This document shows, piece by piece, positions 1 through 6,266 of a DNA stretch of 11,984 nt. The translations under genes and the position numbers were made by a program. The notes under the pieces are model-generated. The model made no database searches and was not told where the DNA came from. It worked only from the letters and a program-made list of their open reading frames with translations. This DNA comes from SVQP01 sp045660125 (lineage in GTDB: Bacteria; Bacillota; Clostridia; Oscillospirales; CAG-272), in contig JAZRDG010000128.1 of NCBI GenBank assembly GCA_045660125.1, positions 1-11,984 on the forward strand. The letters are read 5' to 3'. The stretch's first letter is position 1. Each line of letters opens with the position of its first letter.

Positions 1-1
1 T

Positions 2-78
2 TGGCGACCCGGATGGGGCTCGAACCCACGACCTCTAGCGTGACAGGCTAGCGCTCTAACCAACTGAGCTACCGGGCC
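2..78 (-). tRNA. tRNA-Asp (anticodon GTC)
   Basis: The minus strand folds into a full cloverleaf. The acceptor stem GGCCCGG pairs with CCGGGTC (one G-T wobble), followed by discriminator G and an encoded CCA. The D-arm contains AGCTCAGTTGG and the T-arm GTGGGTTCGAGCCCCAT. The anticodon stem CTAGC/GCTAG closes the seven-base loop CTGTCAC, giving anticodon GTC, which reads GAC/GAU. It lies 3 nt downstream of tRNA-Val and is probably co-transcribed from the promoter at 190-218. The cluster may continue past the left edge. Confidence 0.97.
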
Positions 79-81
79 AAA

Positions 82-157
82 TGGTGGGAACAATAGGGCT
101 CGAACCTATGACCCTCTGCTTGTAAGGCAGATGCTCTCCCAACTGAGCTATGCTCCC
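82..157 (-). tRNA. tRNA-Val (anticodon TAC)
   Basis: The minus strand gives a complete cloverleaf. The acceptor stem GGGAGCA pairs with TGTTCCC, with discriminator A and an encoded CCA. The D-arm has AGCTCAGTTGGGA and the T-arm has TAGGTTCGAGCCCTA. The anticodon stem TCTGC/GCAGA closes loop CTTACAA with anticodon TAC, which decodes valine GUA and probably GUG. It is the first gene of the leftward tRNA pair, about 30 nt downstream of a consensus promoter. Confidence 0.97.
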
Positions 158-189
158 ATTTTGGCTGCCGTTCTTGCGACGACTCATAT

Positions 190-218
190 AGTATAGCACG
201 GACCTTTCGATTTGTCAA
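190..218 (-). promoter_or_regulatory. Sigma-A promoter of the tRNA-Val/tRNA-Asp cluster
   Basis: On the minus strand a perfect -35 TTGACA (213-218) is followed, after exactly 17 nt, by a -10 TATACT (190-195). Transcription would start near 180-184 and reach tRNA-Val at 157. The near-consensus match suits a stable-RNA promoter. The stretch between it and the terminator at 268 is A/T-rich, with T-tracts upstream of the -35 that could act as an UP-like element. That last point is inference. Confidence 0.9.
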
Positions 219-267
219 TACTTTTTTTCAACTTTTTTTGATTTTTTTTAAAATGTCTTAAAGATTC

Positions 268-297
268 AAAAACGGACGGTTTTCGCCGTCCGTTTTT
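268..297 (-). terminator. Rho-independent terminator after hslO
   Basis: A perfect 8-bp stem ACGGACGG/CCGTCCGT (272-279 and 286-293) with a 6-nt loop is flanked by A-tracts and T-tracts. Read leftward, it lies just past the hslO stop at 305 and ends in a U-tract. It closes the yerC-methyltransferase-hslO operon and separates it from the tRNA promoter. Confidence 0.88.
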
Positions 298-304
298 GTG
301 CGTA

Positions 305-1192
305 TTAGCCAAACATACTGTCTACATCAGCCTTGCCGAAGTAATATTTCTTGTCACAGAAGCGGCAGCAGACCTCCAGCTCCTCGCCCTTGCCCTCAGC
401 AGCCTGCTCGGCAAGCAGCTTTTCCATCTCGCCCTTTCCAAGCGTGATCAGCGCCTTTTCCACGCGCTCGCGAGAGCAGTTGCAGCGGTACTCCACCTCA
501 AGCTCGTCGAACACGTCGTATTCGATTCCCTCGAGCGCAATGTCCGCAATTTCCAGATTGCTCATGCCGCGATCAAACAGCGAGGACACGTTAGACAGTG
601 CGCTGATATTTTTCTCCAGCGCCTCAACCGTTGCGTTATCCGCAAACGGCAAAAGCTGGATCAGCACGCCGCCCGCCGCACGGCAGGACCAATCGGTATC
701 CACCAGCACGCCCAGCGCGCAAACCGTGGGGATCTGCTCGCTCTGCGCAAAATACGTTGCCACATCCTCAGCGATCTCGCCGCTGACAAGCTCGCAGGAG
801 CCGTTTGTGGGCAGGTCGCCGCCCATATCCTTGATCATAGTCAAAAGTCCCCGGCCGACCGCGCCGCCAACGTCCAGCTTGCCGTTGGATTTGAGCGGCA
901 GATCCACGTTCGGGTTCTGAATATTGCCGCGCACGTTGCCGTAGTAGTCGCTGACCGCCAGCACTCTGCCCGCAGGTCCGTCACCGCCCAGCATGAGCGT
1001 GACCGAATCCTCCTTCTCGCCCATCATGCAGCCAATGATCGAGGTCACGGTCATCAGTCTGCCAAGCGTTGCGGTAGCAAGCGGGGTGGTATTATGATAA
1101 GAGATCATGGTATTGACGATCTCCTTGGAATTGATTACGTGAATACGCGCGCTGCCGTCACGGGTCATAGCGCGCAAAATGCTTGATGCCAT
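305..1192 (-). CDS. hslO: Hsp33 redox-regulated molecular chaperone
   Basis: The product is a 295-residue cytoplasmic holdase chaperone of the Hsp33 family, at the usual family length. It would be activated by disulfide formation and partial unfolding under oxidative stress, and then bind unfolding proteins. The N-terminal alpha/beta domain carries the family pattern around residues 66-92 (LMLGGDGPAGR and YYGNVRG). The C-terminal redox switch has all four zinc-binding cysteines, in CNC (C237, C239) and CRFC (C276, C279). The start is clear: ATG at 1192 follows AAGGAGAAGGA with good spacing. It is the last gene of a three-gene leftward operon, 11 nt after the methyltransferase stop, and is followed by a terminator at 268-297. 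No defect is visible. Identification is strong from the motif set and length. Confidence 0.95.
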   Translation of the reverse strand: MASSILRAMTRDGSARIHVINSKEIVNTMISYHNTTPLATATLGRLMTVTSIIGCMMGEKEDSVTLMLGGDGPAGRVLAVSDYYGNVRGNIQNPNVDLPLKSNGKLDVGGAVGRGLLTMIKDMGGDLPTNGSCELVSGEIAEDVATYFAQSEQIPTVCALGVLVDTDWSCRAAGGVLIQLLPFADNATVEALEKNISALSNVSSLFDRGMSNLEIADIALEGIEYDVFDELEVEYRCNCSRERVEKALITLGKGEMEKLLAEQAAEGKGEELEVCCRFCDKKYYFGKADVDSMFG

Positions 1193-1203
1193 TGTCCTTC
1201 TCC

Positions 1204-2001
1204 TTATTTCTTAGCTCTTGCGGCAAAATACCACCGCTCTGTGTTCTCTTTTGCGGGCGAGCATGCAAAATCCGACCAAACGCCCAGCAGCTCAAAGCCC
1301 GCACGCTGCAGCGCGTCCTGTATTTCAGCCAGCTCATAGCACCGCTCGGTCTGCACCTCGTCGGCACGCGTAAAGCTGCCATCCTCTTTTTGCTCAAACA
1401 GCGACAGATAGAACTGGCACAGGCGCGTCTGCGGATCGTAAGCATTTTGCCAGCCGCAATAGATCTCGCTTCTCTTGCCGTCCTCATCCTCCAGCACGTC
1501 CTCCAAAATGTAGGCGCGGTCGCCGTACACCTCGCGGAATCGGTAGGGGGTATTCATATCAAACAAAAACAGCCCGTCCGGGTCAAGGTAGTTGTGCACG
1601 CAAGCAAAGCAAGCGTCCAGATCCCCGTCCCCCGTCAGATAATTGAGGCTGTCCAAGCAGCAGGTCACAGCGCCCACCGTGCCGTACAGCTCAAAGGCGC
1701 GCATATCCTGCAAAATAAACAAGGGGCGCTTTTCAAGCGCCTCGTCAAGGTCACTTGCAAGCATAGCCTCGCAAAGCATTTCCTCGCTGCCGTCCGCGCC
1801 GATCATATCATAGCCGCGGCGCGCAAGCTCCAAGGTCATTCTGCCCGTGCCGCAGGCAAGATCCAGCAGCAAAACGGGGCGCGTGGGCAGATATCGGTCA
1901 AAACAGACTTCAAAAAAATCCGCCCACGCGCCGTAGTCAAGCTCTGCGTTGAGTTTGTCGTATACGCGCGCAATCGCGCCGTAGCCGTCATACGCCGTCA
2001 T
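1204..2001 (-). CDS. Class I SAM-dependent methyltransferase, substrate unknown
   Basis: This is a 265-residue cytoplasmic protein with a Rossmann-type methyltransferase domain. Motif I (LLDLACGTGR, residues 45-54) binds S-adenosylmethionine. The acidic D70 in IGAD, at the end of the second strand, would contact the ribose hydroxyls. The N-terminus (MTAYDGYGAIARVYDKLN) matches the YD-x-L start typical of small-molecule methyltransferases of this family in Bacillota. The target cannot be read from the sequence. I chose ATG at 2001 because GGAG sits 8 nt upstream; a TTG ten codons earlier lacks a comparable site. The start overlaps the end of the yerC-like gene by 14 nt, which implies translational coupling, and hslO follows after 11 nt. 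Confidence 0.85.
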   Translation of the reverse strand: MTAYDGYGAIARVYDKLNAELDYGAWADFFEVCFDRYLPTRPVLLLDLACGTGRMTLELARRGYDMIGADGSEEMLCEAMLASDLDEALEKRPLFILQDMRAFELYGTVGAVTCCLDSLNYLTGDGDLDACFACVHNYLDPDGLFLFDMNTPYRFREVYGDRAYILEDVLEDEDGKRSEIYCGWQNAYDPQTRLCQFYLSLFEQKEDGSFTRADEVQTERCYELAEIQDALQRAGFELLGVWSDFACSPAKENTERWYFAARAKK

Positions 2002-2308
2002 ATAAATTTCTCCGTTTTTCTCTCTTTTCAATGTCGTCCAGCACCTTAAGATAGCCGTCGCTGCTGTACTTGAGGCAGCGGTTGACGCGGCTGATGGTAG
2101 CGGTGCTCAGCCCTGTAGTCGAAGCGATCTCGTTATAGATATGTCCGTCACGCAGCATTTTGGCAGCTTGCATACGTCTGGACATTTCCTGCAGCTCGGC
2201 AGGCGTGCAAAGATCGGCAAAAAAATCATAGCAGTCTTCAACGCTCTCCAAAGTCAGTATGCCCTTGAACAAATATGTCAGCTTCTCATCCCTCTCGACG
2301 TTACCCAT
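1988..2308 (-). CDS. YerC/YecD-type TrpR-like DNA-binding protein
   Basis: This 106-residue protein belongs to the TrpR-related YerC/YecD family, a group of small all-helical putative repressors found in Bacillota. Residues 22-53 (SVEDCYDFFADLC, then PAELQEMSRRMQAAKML) are the family signature. Residues 55-80 (HIYNEIASTTGLSTATISRV) form the helix-turn-helix, and a basic tail (KREKRR) follows. The start is ATG at 2308, with GGAGG five nt upstream; upstream in-frame codons lack a ribosome binding site and would make the protein longer than the family. It is the first gene of the leftward operon with the methyltransferase and hslO, and is read from the promoter at 2381-2409. It may autoregulate through the palindromes in the divergent region, but no ligand or operator is established here. 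Confidence 0.88.
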   Translation of the reverse strand: MGNVERDEKLTYLFKGILTLESVEDCYDFFADLCTPAELQEMSRRMQAAKMLRDGHIYNEIASTTGLSTATISRVNRCLKYSSDGYLKVLDDIEKREKRRNLYDGV

Positions 2309-2380
2309 AACATCCTCCGTGTTTTGTTTTTTCGGGAATTGCGTAATATTGTACAAAAAGTTTATCATGTGTTTAAAATT

Positions 2381-2409
2381 ATTATAACATTTCCCGATGC
2401 ATCTGTAAA
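2381..2409 (-). promoter_or_regulatory. Sigma-A promoter of the yerC-methyltransferase-hslO operon
   Basis: On the minus strand, TTTACA (2404-2409) and TATAAT (2381-2386) are separated by exactly 17 nt. Transcription would start near 2374, giving a leader of about 65 nt before the ATG at 2308. It diverges from the XRE promoter, and the two -35 boxes are about 75 bp apart. Confidence 0.88.
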
Positions 2410-2419
2410 GGGCATTTTT

Positions 2420-2488
2420 GAAAATTTACAATTTTCTTTGCACAAAATTTTGTAACAAACCATTGATATGCGTCAATTTCTTATTGAC
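2420..2488. promoter_or_regulatory. Three palindromes between divergent promoters (candidate operators)
   Basis: Three inverted repeats sit between the divergent -35 boxes. The first is GAAAATT-tac-AATTTTC (2420-2436), with 7-bp arms. The second is the perfect 12-mer ACAAAATTTTGT (2442-2453). The third is GTCAAT-ttctt-ATTGAC (2472-2488), with 6-bp arms, and it overlaps the -35 of the XRE promoter. Both flanking genes encode helix-turn-helix proteins, so autoregulatory or cross-regulatory binding is plausible. A/T-rich palindromes also arise by chance, so the third, which overlaps a promoter element, is the best supported. Confidence 0.5.
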
Positions 2489-2512
2489 TTTGGCGTCGAA
2501 ATGCGGTATAAT
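2484..2512 (+). promoter_or_regulatory. Sigma-A promoter of the XRE regulator gene
   Basis: TTGACT (2484-2489) and TATAAT (2507-2512) are separated by exactly 17 nt. Transcription would start near 2519, about 35 nt before the ATG at 2555. The palindrome GTCAAT-n5-ATTGAC covers most of the -35 box, a position suited to repression. Confidence 0.9.
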
Positions 2513-2554
2513 ATGGAATATAAGAAAAAACATATACCGATCCGGGAGTTTATA

Positions 2555-3643
2555 ATGGAAATCAAAGTTGGAAAAAAGATCAAATTGCTCAGAAAAAAGA
2601 ACGACGTAACGCAGGACAAGCTGGCGGCGCACCTTGGCGTGACCCCTCAGGCGGTTTCCCGTTGGGAGAGCGAGACCTGCTACCCCGATATTGAATCCCT
2701 GCCCGCCATTGCCGACTTTTTCGGCGTGAGCATGGACGAGCTGATGTGCTACGACTCCTTGCAAAAGGAGCAAAAGGTAGCCGAATACATTCAAAAGGTG
2801 GAGGCTCTTTACGACCGCGACGAGCTTGCCCAGGCTCTGGCACTGCTGCGCGAGGCGGTTGCAGAAATTCCCTCCTCGCACGAGCTGCAGCTGGAGCTGG
2901 CATCCACGCTCTCTGCCATCAACGCGGACGGCAAGCCCCGTCGCGCAGACATGCAGGAGGCTGTCTCGCTTTGCATGCACATTCTGGAGGATTGCACCGA
3001 CGACCTGATCCGCGACCGCACCAAAAAAACGCTTTGCGACATCTACTCGCACCAGCTGGGTGACGATGAGCGCGCGCAGGACATTGCCAACAAGCTGCAC
3101 AGCATGAGCTTTTCCAAGGAGATCGTCAAGGCGACCGTGCTGACAGGCGAGGTGGCATTCAACCAGGCGCAGGAAAACCTGATTTTGTTTGCAGACAACA
3201 TGTGGTGGCACATGTACAACATCGCTTGCGTGCCCGACATTGCAGGCGATCACTACACCGTGGACGAAAAAATCGCCATTCTGCAAAAGGCTGTGGATCT
3301 GTTCCACCTGCTGTTTGGCGAGAACGATCTGCTTTACTACCACGACAGACTCGCCAACTCCTACCGTCAGCTGGCAATGTTCTATCTCATGAAGGGCGAC
3401 AAGGCAGCGGCGCTTGATTGCGCAGAAAAGATGGCAGATCACGCCATTGCCTACGATACCCGTCCCGAAAACGCGACCTACACTTCCCTGCCCATCAACT
3501 GCGTGCAGTACCAAAAGGAGACCGAGGGCGCGACCAAGTGCGCAAAGCTGCTGGCAGGCAGATTTGGCAGCCGCATCTGGGCGCCCATTCGCGATACCGA
3601 GCAGTTCCGCGCCATCGTGGCACGTATGAGCGAGTTTGCGTAA
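2555..3643 (+). CDS. XRE-family HTH regulator with helical C-terminal domain
   Basis: This is a 362-residue cytoplasmic transcription regulator. Residues 1-65 are an HTH_3/XRE domain: KIKLLRKKNDVTQDKLAAHLGV, then the recognition stretch TPQAVSRWE and the closing PDIESLPAIADFFGVSMDEL. The remaining 300 residues are predicted largely helical. A TPR-like stretch lies around residues 80-125 (ALYDRDELAQALALLREA), and similar paired helices recur near residues 245-310, suggesting an alpha-solenoid that senses a peptide, partner or ligand. The start at 2555 has GGGAG six nt upstream; an extension to 2468 would read through the promoter and is rejected. The gene is monocistronic, with a terminator at 3661-3688. 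Its target is unknown; self-control or control of the divergent yerC operon is the simplest idea. Confidence 0.88.
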   Translation: MEIKVGKKIKLLRKKNDVTQDKLAAHLGVTPQAVSRWESETCYPDIESLPAIADFFGVSMDELMCYDSLQKEQKVAEYIQKVEALYDRDELAQALALLREAVAEIPSSHELQLELASTLSAINADGKPRRADMQEAVSLCMHILEDCTDDLIRDRTKKTLCDIYSHQLGDDERAQDIANKLHSMSFSKEIVKATVLTGEVAFNQAQENLILFADNMWWHMYNIACVPDIAGDHYTVDEKIAILQKAVDLFHLLFGENDLLYYHDRLANSYRQLAMFYLMKGDKAAALDCAEKMADHAIAYDTRPENATYTSLPINCVQYQKETEGATKCAKLLAGRFGSRIWAPIRDTEQFRAIVARMSEFA

Positions 3644-3660
3644 AACCGAATAAAACACAA

Positions 3661-3688
3661 CAGGGTTGCCGCACGGCAGCCCTGTTTT
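3661..3688 (+). terminator. Rho-independent terminator after the XRE gene
   Basis: CAGGGTTGCC (3661-3670), a 4-nt GCAC loop and GGCAGCCCTG (3675-3684) form a 10-bp stem with one G-U pair, followed by TTTT. It lies 17 nt past the XRE stop. Confidence 0.88.
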
Positions 3689-3710
3689 GCGGTTTAGAAA
3701 AGTAGTTGCC

Positions 3711-3822
3711 GCCTGTGCGGGCGATCACTGATCGCCCCTACGGCTGTTTGTGTTGTGATTTGGGTATCATGTAATTCCAACGCACTCCGCTGTAGGGGCG
3801 ATCAGTGATCGCCCGCACAGGC
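3711..3822. repeat. 112-bp inverted-repeat element (REP/MITE-like)
   Basis: Two 34-bp arms (3711-3744 and 3789-3822) are reverse complements at 33 of 34 positions and flank a 44-bp centre. Each arm also contains its own near-perfect palindrome with 9-bp half-sites, GGGCGATCA-C-TGATCGCCC at 3719-3737 and its counterpart at 3796-3814. The element sits between the terminators of two convergent genes. It has no ORF and no obvious target-site duplication. It resembles the palindromic intergenic repeats spread through many bacterial genomes; mobility is inference. Confidence 0.85.
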
Positions 3823-3833
3823 ACAAAGAACTC

Positions 3834-3864
3834 AAAAAGTAACCCGCCGAGCACTCGGCGGGTT
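3834..3864 (-). terminator. Rho-independent terminator after the FAIM1-like gene
   Basis: AACCCGCCGA (3841-3850) and TCGGCGGGTT (3855-3864) form a perfect 10-bp stem with loop GCAC. Read leftward, it is followed by a U-tract (the A-run at 3834-3838) and lies 8 nt past the stop at 3873. Confidence 0.88.
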
Positions 3865-3872
3865 GCTTTAAT

Positions 3873-4157
3873 TTAATCCTCTTCTACAGGCTTTCCCTTG
3901 ATCAACACCTGCGCCCTGCCGTTTTTGGCAACGACCAAAAGCGCTTGCGTGTCGCCTATGCGGAACGCCTCGCGGCGCGCAAGTCCGAAAAACAGAAACT
4001 TGCTTGACAGCCCGAAGGTCTCGCCGTCAATCGTCACAGCCATTTTGCCCGAAATGGGTCTGCACGCGTATTCGATCTCGTGCGCGACCTCGTCTTCGAT
4101 CACCGTCCAATGCTGCTTGATGCGGCTCTTTTTTCTCAATTTGCAATAATTATACAC
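3873..4157 (-). CDS. Small predicted beta-rich protein, FAIM1-like layout
   Basis: This protein of up to 94 residues has no signal peptide or membrane segment. The N-terminus is basic (KLRKKSRIK). It then runs W-x-V, HEIEY, SGKMAVTIDGE, a middle with F-x(4)-REAFRIG, and QVLIKGKPV. That order resembles the small beta-sandwich FAIM1 family, in which W, H-x-I-E-(Y/F), SGK and (I/V)DG recur. This is a by-eye comparison only, so family membership is tentative. The start is uncertain: GTG at 4157 and TTG at 4139 both lack a good ribosome binding site. The frame is open back to the TGA of the upstream gene, nine bases away, so translation may depend on reinitiation. It ends just before a terminator and is clearly the last gene of this leftward pair. 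Confidence 0.65.
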   Translation of the reverse strand: MYNYCKLRKKSRIKQHWTVIEDEVAHEIEYACRPISGKMAVTIDGETFGLSSKFLFFGLARREAFRIGDTQALLVVAKNGRAQVLIKGKPVEED

Positions 4158-4166
4158 GCCCGCGAC

Positions 4167-5330
4167 TCACTTTCCGTAATTCTCAAAGTACTCATTGGCT
4201 GCAAAATCCTTCTTTTCGGTAAACTTTGCACGGATATCGGCAAGGCTGCCCGTATAGATCAGGTAGCTGTACTCCAGCGGCACAAAGCTTTGCAGCTTGA
4301 TCGCCTTGATGGGTGCTACGTAGTTGGTTGCGGCGTCGTGCGGCTCCTTGGTGCCGTTATAGGCGTGTCTGCCGCCGATCAGCATATCAACACCGGGCAC
4401 GTAAAGACCGATGCCCCAATCGTTATCGTCGGTCCAAGCGCACCACGTTTCGGTGTCGCCCTTGGGCAGCGGGAAGCGATGGCGCGGCCAGTCCTCGGGC
4501 CAGAAGATCAGATCGCGGCGCACAGACAGCTCGTCACCCGTCCAGGGCTTCTCCTTGTCATAGAACCAGAAATTGCCCAGATAGCTGATGGTATAGAACG
4601 CAGGCACCTCCTGCCCTGCCTTGGGATGCTCCCAACCCGAGAAATCCACAAAGCGGTTATCTACGCGCACCACGTCACCGTCAAACGCATAGACGTTTTC
4701 CATATAAGAGGGCGTATACCAAGCCTCGTGTCCCCAATCGCGCGGACGGCACTTGACGTACACGCTGTCCTCCTTGATCTCCAGATCCACCAGCTTGCTC
4801 TTGGCGTTGGTGCGGTCACCGCCCTGTACGGGGTTATAGTTCCAACGGTTGCCCATAAATTCACCGCATACGAAGGGAGGCTCACCCGTGCCGTAATAGG
4901 ATTGCTGCACAAGTCTGCCGGTATCGAAATTATTGAGCAGGTTGCCAAGTCCCTCGGGGGCATTCTTGTCCACAAAGCAAGAAAGTCCGCCGCCCCAGGC
5001 AAGCTCAATGCCCACGCGGTACAGCTCGTTTTCCATATAGTAGGTCTCGCCCGCATATACGGGAATGGTATCGGTGCTCAGCGCGTGCAGCTTGATGTGC
5101 GAGCCGCCCTTGATAAAGTCCACCTGCACGTCCACGGGAGCCTTTGCCACCTTGCCTGCAAGATAGCCGTCGATCAGACAACGGAAGGTCTTGTTTTCCC
5201 CTGCTTCAAGGAAAAAGTCCTCCGAGTAAGATGCGTCGTCCAAATAGTAGGTCAGCGTGCCCTTTACGGCAGCGTCTGCGCTGTACGTCAGCGTGTATCT
5301 GTTAAAGGTATTGTTCTGCTCAAATCTCAT
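4167..5330 (-). CDS. Unrecognised aromatic-rich protein, possibly carbohydrate-related
   Basis: This 387-residue protein lacks a signal peptide or membrane helix, so it is probably cytoplasmic. I do not recognise the family. Residues 1-95 look like a beta-rich domain. The centre is rich in W, Y, N and G, with LLNNFDTGRLVQQSYYG, then NRWNYNPVQGGDR, RDWGHEAWY and FWPEDWPRHRFPLPKGD. The density of tryptophans and acidic/amide residues is common in beta-sandwich or mutarotase-like carbohydrate-active proteins, so a sugar-related role is a guess. The start at 5330 (MRFEQ) has AGGAG seven nt upstream; an ATG two codons earlier overlaps the ribosome binding site too closely. It is read from the promoter at 5361-5389 and is followed in frame, after its TGA, by the FAIM1-like gene. 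Confidence 0.82.
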   Translation of the reverse strand: MRFEQNNTFNRYTLTYSADAAVKGTLTYYLDDASYSEDFFLEAGENKTFRCLIDGYLAGKVAKAPVDVQVDFIKGGSHIKLHALSTDTIPVYAGETYYMENELYRVGIELAWGGGLSCFVDKNAPEGLGNLLNNFDTGRLVQQSYYGTGEPPFVCGEFMGNRWNYNPVQGGDRTNAKSKLVDLEIKEDSVYVKCRPRDWGHEAWYTPSYMENVYAFDGDVVRVDNRFVDFSGWEHPKAGQEVPAFYTISYLGNFWFYDKEKPWTGDELSVRRDLIFWPEDWPRHRFPLPKGDTETWCAWTDDNDWGIGLYVPGVDMLIGGRHAYNGTKEPHDAATNYVAPIKAIKLQSFVPLEYSYLIYTGSLADIRAKFTEKKDFAANEYFENYGK

Positions 5331-5360
5331 ATTCATACTCCTTTCGGGGGGATTGTCTTC

Positions 5361-5389
5361 ATTATATCGCATTTGGTGAGATTTGTCAA
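5361..5389 (-). promoter_or_regulatory. Sigma-A promoter of the 387-aa protein and FAIM1-like gene
   Basis: On the minus strand, the perfect -35 TTGACA (5384-5389) and perfect -10 TATAAT (5361-5366) are separated by 17 nt. Transcription would start near 5354, about 24 nt before the ATG at 5330. It diverges from the ABC operon promoter at 5459-5487. Confidence 0.9.
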
Positions 5390-5458
5390 GAAATTCGCAA
5401 AAAACGCCTTGCGTTCTATACTTTTTGTGAATGTAAGGTGAATTATGACGCATAACCC

Positions 5459-5487
5459 TTTACAAATTGCGGGATATGCTTTATAAT
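5459..5487 (+). promoter_or_regulatory. Sigma-A promoter of the ABC-pepF operon
   Basis: TTTACA (5459-5464) and TATAAT (5482-5487) are separated by 17 nt. Transcription would begin near 5494, about 44 nt before the ATG at 5538. A second TATAAT-like hexamer overlaps just downstream (5489-5494). No clear operator was found between this promoter and the divergent one. Confidence 0.85.
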
Positions 5488-5537
5488 GTATAATGATAAA
5501 ATAGTATCATGAGAATTGTTTGCAAATCGAGGTAGGT

Positions 5538-6239
5538 ATGGCATTCATTGAATTTGACAAGGTTAATAAAATATACCGCACGGGACAGGTGGAAATTGCC
5601 GCTTTGCGCGACGCTTCCTTTGAGATCGAGGCAGGCGAGATCTGCGTGATCGTGGGCGAGAGCGGCGCGGGCAAGACCACGCTGCTTAACATCCTGGGCG
5701 GCATGGATACGCTGAGCAGCGGAAACGTGCGCTTTGACGGGCGCGAGGTTGGCTCGTTCTCTGTCAAGCAGCTCTCGCAGTACCGCAGACGCGAGGTGGG
5801 ATTTGTGTTCCAGTTCTATAACCTGATCGGCAATCTGACCGCGCTTGAGAACGTGGAAATGGCGGCGCGCTTGGAAAAGGGCTCGCTCTCTCCCGCAGAG
5901 GTTTTGCGCGACGTGGGACTTGGCGATCGCCTTTCCAACTTCCCCTCCCAGCTCTCGGGCGGTGAGCAGCAAAGAGTTGCCATTGCGCGCGCACTGGTCA
6001 AAAACCCCGGGCTGCTGCTTTGCGACGAGCCCACGGGCGCTTTGGATTACGAGACGGGTAAAACCATTCTTTCGCTTTTGCAGCGCAGCTGCCGTGAGCG
6101 CGGCACCACCGTGGTCATCATTACGCACAATCAGGCACTCTGCCCCATGGCAGACCGCGTCATCCGCGTCAAAAACGGCTCTGTCGTCAGCTGCGAGTGC
6201 AATCCCGATCCCACGCCGATCGAGCAGATCGAGTGGTAA
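5538..6239 (+). CDS. ABC transporter ATP-binding protein, MacB/LolD type
   Basis: This 233-residue cytoplasmic ATPase has a complete nucleotide-binding domain. It shows Walker A GESGAGKT (residues 40-47), Q-loop Q92, signature LSGGEQ (139-144), Walker B LLLCDE (159-164) with catalytic E164, the D-loop after GALD, and switch histidine H197. The length and the signature context LSGGEQQRVAIARAL match the LolD/MacB/FtsE subclass that pairs with FtsX-like permeases. The start at 5538 has GAGG five nt upstream; a TTG at 5520 would overlap the ribosome binding site region and add six residues. The permease gene follows after 27 nt with its own GGAGG. The pair would power conformational work across the membrane; the substrate is unknown. 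Confidence 0.95.
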   Translation: MAFIEFDKVNKIYRTGQVEIAALRDASFEIEAGEICVIVGESGAGKTTLLNILGGMDTLSSGNVRFDGREVGSFSVKQLSQYRRREVGFVFQFYNLIGNLTALENVEMAARLEKGSLSPAEVLRDVGLGDRLSNFPSQLSGGEQQRVAIARALVKNPGLLLCDEPTGALDYETGKTILSLLQRSCRERGTTVVIITHNQALCPMADRVIRVKNGSVVSCECNPDPTPIEQIEW

Positions 6240-6266
6240 AAACATCGCTTTAAATTTGGAGGTCTT

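Noticed and set aside
2309..2374. Riboswitch or T-box in the yerC leader
   Set aside because: The leader of about 65 nt is short and A/T-rich, with no stable hairpin series or recognisable T-box or aptamer motif.
2468..2554. 29-residue N-terminal extension of the XRE protein
   Set aside because: It would place the start codon upstream of the -10 box of the gene's own promoter. The ATG at 2555 has a proper ribosome binding site.
2426..3658. 410-codon minus-strand frame opposite the XRE regulator
   Set aside because: The plus-strand frame encodes a textbook HTH with promoter and terminator. The minus frame is compositionally a shadow.
4080..5441. 453-codon plus-strand frame opposite the 387-aa protein
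   Set aside because: The minus-strand gene has a perfect promoter, a ribosome binding site and a terminator downstream. The plus-strand frame has none of these and runs over the promoter.
5390..5458. Operator in the divergent region between the 387-aa gene and the ABC operon
   Set aside because: Only a weak CGCAA/TTGCG pair (5396-5413) is visible. It is too short to separate from chance.
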